Shown: one piece after another, positions 35,801 through 45,700 of the stretch
Layout: every line of letters starts with the position of its first letter
Position numbering within the stretch: position 1 is the first letter of the stretch
Assembly: GCA_051294375.1 (NCBI GenBank)
Contig: CM119267.1
Location: forward strand, 24,873,783-24,937,782
Length of the DNA: 64,000 nucleotides
DNA from: Paraspadella gotoi
Lineage: Eukaryota; Chaetognatha
Direction of reading: 5' to 3'
Notes under the pieces: generated by a model
Databases searched by the model: none
Told to the model about the DNA's origin: nothing
Seen by the model: the letters and a program-made list of their open reading frames with translations, nothing else
Made by a program: the position numbers and the translations under genes

Positions 35801-37803
35801 CTGAGGGTCGGAAGCCCCCAAAGCCAACAGTGAGATGCCCCATCCCAATGGGCATCACAGGCAACCCGACTGTTGCCATAAGTGGTGAGCCCTACTATCA
35901 AACACGCAACCTTCTCAGGGTACGCTACCACAAACGCCTATGCCCTGCCGACTACGGGTACGCTACAACAAATGCCTATGCCCCTGGGGTACGCTACGAC
36001 AAACGCCTATGCCCCCACAACTCGCGCTCTCTCTCTCTCTCTCTCCCACTATGGTAACAGTCTTGTCAGACACCTCTCAGGCTTGAGGAACCTGGGTGAT
36101 GTCTTGACCCGGGGATCCTGTGGCGGTATATTCACACCGCCTCATGTCCACCATCCTTCAGCCAAATCCATTGAGGGGGAACACACCATCCCAGGCGTAG
36201 TGTTCCATCCACAGTCCTAACGACTTCCCTCTGCGTTGGAAAAGCGAGACCGTCCTAGGGTAACCGCGCCAGTGACTGGAGGCGTCACTGAGGGTCGGAA
36301 GCCCGCAAAGCCAACAGTGAGATGCCCCCATCCCAATGGGCATCACAGGCAACCCGGCTGTTGCCATAGTAGCATCTTTTTACCTATTACCTTGACAGCA
36401 TTATCAAACAATTATTTTCAAGTGAAAGAAAACGACTCACGCAAATTCAGCAAGATCGAAGACGACCGACACGTTGGCCATCCCGTGATCTGCGACGATG
36501 ATGACGTTCGTCCTCGCGGCCAATCCTGTCTCCCGCAGACTTCGGTCAAGATAACCCAACGCATCGTCGCTGATTCGGACGGCCGCGTCTATTTGAGACG
36601 ACTCGGGGCCAAAAAAGTGGCCGACGTGGTCAGCTCCTGGGAAGTAACTGCGAATAAAAGGGGTTCAATTTTAAGGGACAAGTCTATAAAAATAAATCTC
36701 GAGGTGTGGACGTTACATCATCCCGAAGTTGATGGGACGATCCTCGGCCAAAAACCAACTGAGCATCAAATCGATTCTGTCTTCTGCAGGCATCGTTTGG
36801 TTGTAAGGAATGTATTTGAAAATGACGCCTAAAAACGAGAAAGATTTTAGTAGCGCCAAAAGTAATCTCGTTTATCCTACTTTAGTTTTTAATGCTTATA
36901 ACTCGAGTAATACTGGATCATTTTGATTAATTTGTTAATAATAATTATATTTATTGTTTTCCCCTCGGCGGTCGAGTCGGCACCTTTGTCCAAAAAGTCG
37001 ACGCCGTCACCAGGCCAAAAGACAGAGCCGCTGCGACACTCGGCGCAGAGCCGCTGGTTGAGCAGCCAAATGGGGAAAGCGGCGTCGTTTTGGCGCCAGA
37101 ATCTCGTTTCGCTGTTGTTGAGGAAGAAGGGCGCCCCCAATTCGGCGTCGAAGAAGCTGTTGGCTGACGGAAGCGGAGAGTCTTCACAGAGTAGCTCAGA
37201 ACTATTTTCACAGTTTTCGCTGGACGAGCAATTGGGTTCGGACCAAAGAGAAGTCAAGTTTACAAACTTAAACATTAAAGACTACGACATTCTGAGGCAA
37301 ACTTAGAAGCCATTACATAATTAGCATAGCTCATATAAATATCCTGCGTTTCTACAGTTTGGCAAATTGCCGAATTCGTTCACATTTTTATCACCAACGC
37401 GAGAGAGTTCGCCTTCGCTTCCTCACCGATGATCCCGTGTGATTCGGCGAAAAGCCCGGAAGCGATGGTGAAGTGACTCGTGAAAGTTTTGGGGATGAAG
37501 ACCGGCTCCAGTCCCTTCGACGCTACGACTCCCGCATCGCGGAAAGCTTCGAAGGCGGGGAGAGATCCCTTTAGTCGCTCCAAGTAATCGTATCTGGGAG
37601 AAGGAAGAAGTTTTAGAATATTTTCTCGATCCCTCGCTCTCGCTCTCTATCTCTCTCTCTCTCTCTCGCACACGGACACACCTCAACCCGTCAAAAGAGA
37701 TGACGAGAAGAAGATTAGGTTTTTTCTTCGAAGGAAGACATTTTGAATCCACCGCAGCAACGATCACGAAGAATAAAATGAGATTCTTCTTCCTCATCGT
37801 CAT
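26893..37803 (-). CDS. ENPP-family ectonucleotide pyrophosphatase/phosphodiesterase (ENPP4/5-like)
   Basis: ENPP enzymes hydrolyse phosphodiester or pyrophosphate bonds of extracellular nucleotides or lipids with two zinc ions. Seven exons join in frame: 37682-37803, 37427-37593, 36984-37163, 36717-36828, 36441-36647, 35128-35330 and 26893-27287 (461 aa, close to the ~450 aa of ENPP4/5). A signal peptide (residues about 1-20) precedes LLLVISFDGLR (metal Asp 38). KTFTSHF holds the Thr nucleophile (about 77), and ESHGI follows. FPGADHVGHFFGP (D200, H204), NVIIVADHGM (D247, H248) and SGDHGY (H351) complete both metal sites. A hydrophobic C-terminus (VFVLMLWGAIVFF) suggests a membrane anchor. The start is ATG 37803; the upstream in-frame TTG is not a start. 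Intron 6 (27288-35127) is probably misassembled: a second, frameshifted exon 6 copy lies at 32242-32446. Confidence 0.93.
27312..28070. repeat. Interspersed repeat R2, copy next to ENPP exon 7
   Basis: It matches 44200-44805 in inverted orientation, for example TTTGGTAAATTTTT, GGGCACCAGTGA and GATCGGATTTGGATT. It begins about 25 nt from the ENPP exon 7 acceptor and is interrupted by a 25-N gap. Confidence 0.7.
27836..27860. other. Assembly gap (25 N) flanked by duplicated sequence
   Basis: The ~105 nt before the gap (27730-27835) recur at 28140-28246 with small indels. This pattern is expected when overlapping contig ends were not merged. Confidence 0.9.
28246..28440 (+). repeat. Segment P, repeated at 32700-32879
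   Basis: The ~175 nt beginning TTGCTAATCAAATTTTTAAT recur with single-base indels at 32700-32879, directly upstream of the second copy of the ENPP exon 6 block. It marks the breakpoint of the duplication. Confidence 0.8.
29080..29420 (-). other. Possible hydrophobic coding exon in ENPP intron 6
   Basis: A minus-strand frame of about 105 codons, ending in a TGA at 29080, encodes mostly apolar residues (LVIFSLVCSLI, FLVPTLSFLWPIAL, FLAAVVSALLVYF). It looks like three membrane segments. Base composition is markedly less AT-rich than the surrounding intron, which favours coding. It lacks an ATG and a clear acceptor. It could be the last exon of a nested gene, a pseudogene, or sequence misplaced by assembly. 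I do not recognise the family. Confidence 0.35.
29455..29615 (-). repeat. Dispersed block of the TTGTATCAT minisatellite
   Basis: Diverged ~18-19-nt units (reverse complement of TTCAACTTGTATCATTTTT) are related to the large array at 57940-59430. They lie beside the hydrophobic frame. Confidence 0.65.
30139..32699. repeat. Duplicated block R, copy 1 (contains broken ENPP exon 6)
   Basis: The ~2.6 kb matches 32880-35589 closely, with many one-base insertions and deletions, often in homopolymers. It includes a second exon 6 that is out of frame. A real tandem duplication and an assembly duplicate are both possible; the error pattern favours assembly. Confidence 0.85.
32242..32446 (-). pseudogene. 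Broken second copy of ENPP exon 6
   Basis: It is 205 nt long, against 203 nt in the open copy at 35128-35330. Single-base differences near 32381-32405 and extra bases near the DEWRYKNN region shift the frame, so the conserved segment after KEEIPDE reads to an early stop. It cannot replace the open copy in the mature frame. If the block is an assembly duplicate, this is a sequencing artefact and not a pseudo-exon. Confidence 0.75.
32880..35589. repeat. Duplicated block R, copy 2 (contains the open ENPP exon 6)
   Basis: The match to 30139-32699 holds from GTTTTAACTTCTTACC to CATCTGTGCTCTCTT. The exception is 33410-33790, which aligns poorly, is longer than its counterpart (30680-30895) and is GC-richer. 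The intact exon 6 is at 35128-35330. Confidence 0.85.
35622..36376 (+). repeat. Composite repeat A-B-A in ENPP intron 5, ending in GTTGCCATA
   Basis: Two copies of a ~250-nt unit (35622-35880 and 36117-36370) begin GTGGCGGTATATTCACACCG and end in the shared 3' module and GTTGCCATA. They flank a ~235-nt linker that contains CGCCTATGCCC repeats and a (CT)n tract. The same A-B-A arrangement occurs at 49127-49853. Short frames across it are repeat-derived. Confidence 0.8.
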
Positions 37804-39731
37804 AACGAACGAGTACAAATCTCAAATGGACAACTCTCTTTGAATGTGGTGGGAGAAAATAAAAAGATAGAAAAGAATTCTAGACATCAAAGCATAATTT
37901 ATTCGTAAACGATCGTCAGGCTTAATAAATGTAAAAAAATGGTTATTTGCATTATTATTTTTCTTATTAAGTATAAACGCTGCTGCTTAAAGAAATAAAC
38001 TGTAATCAAGAGTGCAATTTTTCTTTTCGTGAACGTAAAGGTGTTTTTTTTTTTTGTTGAGATTATCCGTGATCCGGGAATGTAAAAGAATCATAAAAAC
38101 GAAAAAATATAAAACAAAAGAGGAAATATTAAAAAAAAGTATATGTACGTTCTAAAGTAAGCGTGTCCCAATAAACAATGTAGACTCGTATGTATAATGT
38201 AACGCGCGTAACCGAATCACCAACATGATTAGATAAACATTTGATGATTGTAACAAAGATTCGATCTCTCGATCGTCGGAAAGAACAAAGAAAAATTAAC
38301 AACGCGAACCCAAATCACCAAAAATCAAGTTTTCCCTCCTCCTCCTCCTCCTCCTCCTCTCGATTCCTTCTTTTGGTTAAAGAGTAAATACACCAAGAAA
38401 ATAAAAAAATAGGGAAAAAAATAAATGATTTAGTTGTTTGACTTGGCATAATTAGGTTGATTATTTTCCGTTTTTATATGATAAAAAAATTCAATTATGA
38501 TCGATGAGATGTAGATGAGATATCGACGGGGATAAATCCGAAGGCGACGAAAATCTTTTAATCTATTTTGTTTGTTTGTATCATGTTTAATAATTGTAAT
38601 AATAATGTTAATATCATGATTAAGATCATGATTAAGGACGGCATTAAATGGATTTTCGTTTTGAACGCCGATGTACTCGAACAGCGAATGTCGCGAAAAA
38701 ATTTCAAAGTAAACTTTGAGGAAAAATTAGTATTCAAAAATGGAATCATTAACCGGTGATGATTTAAGCAGAGAAATCTAATAATTCAATTGGGTGATAC
38801 GATCGAGATTTTTCATTCTGTCGTCAACCAACATTTGTAACGACGAAAAACTGACTAATTATCAACCCCCCTCCAAAAAAACAAAAAAACAAAAAAAAAA
38901 AAAAACAAATAATTACATTCAAGGCTAATTTATCTTTTTCATTTTTATTGGCAAGTTGCCACATCGACCATAACCATATATAAATTATATATATATGTGT
39001 AAGTATTAACCTTTTTGCTGAAGGGCATAACGATTTTTTTTCCGTTACATTCGCTAAAACGTATTGTAAAAAGTTGTGTTACGACTAGATTATCGGTACA
39101 TTTCGGCCCATTATAAGTATTAATACGTGGTATATCAATTGTTAGTTGCTATCGATTGTACTCTGCTTAGAGAGAGATTTGAATAAAAAAAACCACCAAA
39201 AAATTGGACGCTGGATGGATAAAAATGATAAAGGAGCGACGGCGGTGACTTCACCTCTTTTAATTTTTCGTATCGTGATTAAATTAAAATGTTAAAGACT
39301 AAAGAACTCGGAATGAAATAGTCGAACTTGGTAAAAAAAGAAAAATAAAAGAAGGGCACTCGTGGATTTTTTTCGTTTCTTTTTTCAACGAAATCGAACT
39401 CAATTGATTTTTTTTCTTAAAATTTAGCTTCGGTTTCCGAACGCACGACTTTGACCCACTATTTGCTGCATAATATAAAGTAATTATGGATCAGTTTTAC
39501 ATATATTTCTTATTCTTTTTGATTTATTTTACTAGGCCGCCAGTATATTCGATTTATTTACTTCCTTATAGTAATATAATTAAAGCAAAGATCAATATCC
39601 CGCGATCGGAGACGATAAAATAACAGTTGCCGAAGCAGTCCTCCCAAATGGGCCGGCGGCCAAATTGGACGTCAGAGGTTCAACTTCTTGGGCCGATTCC
39701 GCGGAACGCCTCCTTCCCTCACGAATCGGGG
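37804..39731. other. Intergenic: MPP 3' UTR side and ENPP promoter side
   Basis: No exon is supported in this ~1.9 kb. It has a (TCC)n run at about 38335-38358 and several poly-A/T runs. The proportion of CGA/TCG is relatively high for this window near 38200-38800, consistent with transcribed UTR. Most of it could be the 3' UTR of the MPP gene. Confidence 0.45.
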
Positions 39732-42700
39732 TCAATAAACCCAGGAGACTGGAACCCAGGAGGACTGAGTGTGGAGGCGTTGGATGGCTTTAAGGAGCTT
39801 GTCGAGGGAAGAGTCCATGTTGTCGTTTTCGATGACCATGTCGAAATATTTTCCGTAGGCAGACTCGATGCGAAGGCTCTCCGATACGGTTCGCTGTTTA
39901 AAGCGGGAAAAGAAAATGGAAATGCAAAAACGTATGTGAAGATTTCTTTTCATTCATGACGTTTTACGTAAAGTGACGTTATTTTTCGCCAAATTTGAAA
40001 AAGCCTCTGCATAAGGTGCTAAGAGGGCTGAAGACTTTTATCCGTAACTTCTTAAGCCCCTTCTATCAGCCTTGGAACTGGTCCTGGACTTGGAAACAGG
40101 CTTTGGGGTTAATACGGCTTTAAGTGGTTTACGGCCGTCCTCACGCTTCCGGTAGGGTAGTAGGTTCCGGGTTGGGATTGAACCCGGTACTGAGGGGACG
40201 ATAAATATTATTGGGGTGAACCTGGGCAATGCCCGCTGCAAAACAACCCCGAGATAGTCGATCCCCTTCGTTCCCCTTCCATCCTCCCCACAGGCAGACC
40301 TGGAGGTCGTGGTCAGTGACGACCCGGCCGCCGACCGTTGCGATGGTGGCCGTACTCGCCGTCATGTCTGTATTGATAGGTTGGTTCAACACGCGCTGCG
40401 GCCGTCGTCGCATCGTTCTGAGAGGAGGAAAGGGAGAAAGGAAATGAGTAAAGAGAGAAAAGAAAGGAGGAAAGAGAAAGGAAAGAAGGAAAAAAGGAAA
40501 GAGAAAGGAAAGGAGGAAAGGAAGAAAGAAAAAAGAGGGGTAAAAAGGTAAAAAAATTAATGAGAAATGGGTATAGAAAAAAGAGGAAGAGAGAGAGAGA
40601 GAGAGAGAAAAAAAAAGGAGGGAGAAAGAAATAGAAAAGTGGAGGGAGATTAAGAAAAGAAAACAAATAAAAAGAAATAGAAAATGAAAATAGAAAATAG
40701 AAATAGAAAACTTAAGTCTCTGTCAAACAACGTAAAATCCTAGCAGTTCCCAAATATTGTTTGGTGAACAAACTGAACATTTATCCCTTCGCGCTCTCTC
40801 TCTCTATCTCTCTCTCTCTCACCCTTTGTCGACTCCCTTGTAGCTCGGGTCGTCGCTCCGAGCCGCCGCCTCGTGCAGCTCCCTCAGCGTCTCCAGCGGC
40901 GGCGCTTTGATGAAGACGACGAAGGGCATGAATTCCGATGTGCGCAGGACTTTGATGGCCTGTGGTGAGGAAGGGGGAATGAATAAAGCTTTGATGGCTT
41001 TAAAGAATAAAGCTTTAACTTTGATGGCCTGTGGTGAGGAAGGGGAATGAATAAAGCTTTGATGGCTTTAAAGAATAAAGCTTTGACTTTGATGGCCTGT
41101 GGTGAGGAAGGGGGAATGAATAAAGCTTTGATGGCTTTAAAGAATAAAGCTTTGACTTTGATGGCCTGTGGTGAGGAAGGGGGAATGAATAAAGCTTTTG
41201 GATGTTTGGGTTAAAGAAGAGGGAATGATGAATGGAGGAAGGATGGAAGGAGGTAAGAGGAATTAAATTCTTTTTATAGCGCGAGGAAAGAAGTTATAAG
41301 TATAAGTATTTAAGTCGTTATAGAGTTCATTTTTTCATAAATGACCTGAGGACTGACGTCCAAGATGCACATCTTTCCTTCGGAGATAACAGACTTGATC
41401 GAGTCGAGCCGTGTCCCGTACAAGTTGTACTCGTACTCTCCGCTCTCCAGGTAGAGGCCTTCGGGGAGAAACGGGGAAGGATAAAAGTCAAATCTTATTT
41501 TAAAAATGCTATAAATTAAAGCCAATAATGATATGAAAAAGTTGCTTGAAATACGGCAAAAAAATTCAGAAAGATTCAATTTAAAAAAATAATTAAAAAA
41601 AAATTATTTCATGTAAAAAATTAGTACCATTTTTGATATTATTTTTTAATTCATATTCTTTATCAGTCTCTCGCTTACCCTTCACGCATTCTCTCTATAG
41701 TAAAGCGTAGCAAAAATATTAATATCAAGTTGAATCAAAATTCAAATAATTCAAGTAATAGGGGTATATTTGCTAAATATAAAATTATTAATTTAATCTT
41801 TTTAAAAGTGCGTTAAGCAAATTAAGATCGGAAAATCGGTCAAAGAAAATAATCATATAGTAATTTCTGAAGAATATCGAATTTTTTAAAATTATTTTTG
41901 GAATGAAAAGCATTTTTAAAAAAAATTTTAAATTTCTCAAAAGGGCGGACAAATGCGGCTGAGATTTAATTAATAACTGATTAGTGATAAGATGTATCAT
42001 TAGGAACTAAATCTGGTTGTTTGAAATCGGTTGAAATTCGATGAGTTTTTACTATGTTTTTAATATCATACATAGTAACATAATATAAAAATCTTTTTTT
42101 TATTTGTTAACTAGACAAAGTGCTGATACCATAACAAAGTCAAATAATTTTTCTCTTTCACCCATGAGGGAGAAACAAACCTCTCAAAGAATCACCCAAA
42201 ATAGAGATTTGCTTATAACTTTAGAAAGAATAATTTTTGGAAACTGTTATCTTACATAAGACTTTGTGCCATTACTATGGAAAGACTGAATATGCATTTA
42301 TGCCCGTATGTTCAAGTGGCTTTTATCCGGTTTTTTTTTTTTTTTTTTTTGGATCACTGTGCCAGGGGTCCACTCCCAGGGCCCTGTATCCCTTGTCAGG
42401 GGTTGAATATTAAAATTCGCCTCGATAGTTCCATTTATATCGTCATTGAGACTCTAAATGTAAAATTTCATGAAAATCGATCAGGTAGTTTGGTAGGAAC
42501 GTGTTCTGGTCACAAAAAAGGAGTACCACATTTTATAATATGAAGCCTTCTGTATATTACGATGTATAAACAGTTTACGAAAATTGAGAAATTAAATTTT
42601 TTTTTACCGATCAATGTTCTTTAGTACAAGACTGTTCATGAACAACAATTCGAATTTTGATCTGCGACTTACACTACGCCTTATTCTATAGCTACTAGCT

Positions 42701-45700
42701 TACTTTCTGTATATCCCTATCCTATATCAACAATAACAAAGGCTTAAAACTCGCTCTTATCCTCTTCGACAAAGTTACGACTCCGGTTTTTTTTCATTTT
42801 GACGCGGAAAAAGAGAAATCGAATAAAAACGAAGGAAAAATCATGAACGTGGACAAGAAACGAGGAAGCAGTTACCAGTGAGTAAAAGGGAACGTATTCT
42901 AATGATTTCGGAAAGAGGGGAAAGGGGTTTGGGAAAAGAGAAACTTTATTTCAATGACGAAAAAAACTTTTTTTCTCCTCCAGGCGGCAGAAGGGAAGGC
43001 CTTCCTCCGCGGACAAACGCGACCGTAAACATTCCCGCTCTAAATCACGTTAGTTGGATTGAGTGATGGGGGCGGGGGTGGGAGTTTATTTAAAGAATGA
43101 TACAACAACAATAACAAAAACTATCTCCTCCTTCCCACTCCTACAGCAAGAAGCCGCTCTCGCTCCCATGGCCACGGCGACGGGCGTTCCCGATCAAGAA
43201 GCTCTAAGAACGAATCGCGCTCCCGCTCGAGGAGCAAGTCCTCCGGATCGGGTGAGAAAAGGAACGAGGATAAAGATAATTTTATAGCGGCTTCGGCTTT
43301 GGTTTCCAACCTCGACCATTCTTAATAATTTCAGAACATCACAGCCGTAACCATGGTCACGGAGATAAGCGTTCTCACTCAAGCTCACGCAGCAACTCTT
43401 CGGAAGACTCTGGTGTGGCGTGATAGGTTGAGGGGGAGTAGGTTTGAGAAATTATGACAAATATGATAAATTTGGATCGCTCGCTCAGGATCCGCGGAGA
43501 AATCCACGAAGAAGATCGACAAATTGGCCAAAGCCAACAAAAACATCAATGCTAAATCGAGCGGCGCCAGCAGCAGCGTTAAGAAGCGCCCAAGGTCGCT
43601 CGCGGCTCGTTCCAAGTCGCGGCCCGGCCGCGGCCGCCCCAAGTCGGCCGCGGGGCGTCGCAAGTCGGTCGGGCGCCAGGCAGGCGGCAAGAAGCGTGCG
43701 CGTTCCGCTTCTAAGTCTGGGATGAAGAATCGCGGGAAATCGGGCGTCAAACGTCCCAAATCTGGATCTAGAGCTACGGCGGGCAAGAAGCGTCGCTAAT
43801 AGGGTGCCAAAGCCACTCATTTTCAAATGGGGGTCGAGTGACGAAAACCAAAGGACAGAAAAGTGAAATAATGAAGGGAAAAAATTAATATCAATCATAA
43901 ATTTTTACTTTTGATAATCTAATCGTATGATTTTAACACTGAAACCTTACTGTAGTCGCGAAACTTAATAAAATTACTTCATAAAGCGTTAATGTTCAAA
44001 AAAAAATTTCAGGAGAGAAATTATTTTTTTAAATTTTTAATGTTTACGACTGATGATACTCATATAGACTCACCATTAGGGTGAGAGGGATTTTGGAAAA
44101 TGTTATTCGTTTTCAAGATATTTAGATTTAAAGCCAAAATCTCATTATTCTTTTTTTTTTCCTATGAAGAAAATTGAATTTGGAAAATCCCTCTCATAGA
44201 ATTGGGGACCTTCACCTCAAGTAAAATTATGTTAAATTTCTTACAAATCCGCTTCGCCGTTTGGGCTGCAACTCTTCTGATAGGTTTCTTTTATTTTATA
44301 TAGTAATATAAAATTCGAAAAAACACCAACGGGTTTGAAGAAATAATAAAGTGAATACATTCTCGGAATTTTCGGGACCTCTACTTTCCAAATACTATCT
44401 TTGTGTTACCCTATTTATAACTTTTGGCGAGTGATCCCAGGCCTCAAGTAGGTTAAAATTATAAAAAACTATATTTTTAAGTTCGAAATTAAAAATTAAC
44501 ATTTTAAATATAGTTTTTTACATTAACCAACTTAATGAAAGAATTTTTAAAAAAGAATTATACTTTCTTATATTAACTTTTTGCAATAAATCCAAATCCG
44601 ATCTTAAAATTAAAAAATTTGCAATTTGAAATTTTAGCTTATTATATACTTATTACTATATATAAATATAGGTCACTGGTGCCCACTAATGTATAAAATT
44701 AAAAAATAAATTTACCAAAGTATTTTTATTGGTTTTTATTTTCATGTTTTATATGCTAAATTTTAATTTTCTAAAATTTTATCATTTTCACATCACTCTA
44801 CTACTCACCATCCATGATGTCCTGCTGCATCTCGGCCTTGTCGACGAACCAATATCCTTTCCCGTCCTCCTCCCCTTCTCGCATCTCTCGACTCGTCGTC
44901 GGAATCGTCGTCCCATAACTCGTCCCGTCTTGGTTGATCAATTTGTTTTTGAGGCTTCGACGTCCGACCCCCTTAGAAAGAGGGGGTCAGAGACGAGGGG
45001 AAAGACGGAGAAAGAGAGACGCGAGGCAAGAGGGAGAGATTGAGTAAGGAGGGATGGAGAGACGGTGGTAGATTAAAGGGGGACAGACCGAGATTTACGA
45101 AAATTTCACATAGCCTCTTCAATTAAACTATAATAGATCTTCCCCCTAAGCCTTGGCCCTCCTTACCTGCGCTCCGATAAGAACGAGCGTCTTACGCTTG
45201 AAGGGCGGCATCTTGGCCACCTCCTCATAGACGCTGATGTCGTTGGGGTCGAACTCTGCGCTTCGTTTGGCCACGAAAAGCGTCTTCTTCTTTTTCTTAG
45301 TGAGGATCGTACCGCAGGCCACGCTCGAGGTCGTGTAGTCGAAGTCGGGCTTGACGAAGGCCATGCGGTTCTCCTGGAAAAGACAAGCGCGAATATTCGA
45401 TGAGATTGGATTCCCTCTATGACCTTCATTGCAACCGAGGCAGCAAATGATCCACCACCTGAACGGTTTGGGACGGGATGAGACCCGTTTGAGCTTCGGA
45501 GGGAAGGATATGCGAGGATTCCACGATTTTCGCCTGCCACCACGACGGGTCCTCTTGATTTAATACCTATAGATATTAATCGATTATTGAACAAGATTCT
45601 TATTTTTGGAATTTAAAATTTCCGCATCAATCTTAACAAAATCGACGAACCTGAAGAATATCGCCCTCCCGGAACTGGACGCCTGCCTCCTTGCAGGGTA

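Noticed and set aside
35883-36832. Plus-strand frames across 35749-36832
   Set aside because: They run through the composite repeat and then antisense to ENPP exons 4 and 5.
43444-43898. Two Arg/Pro/Leu-rich frames overlapping RS-protein exon 5
   Set aside because: They are shadows in other frames of a GC-rich exon whose own frame is fixed by splice phase and an RS/basic protein.
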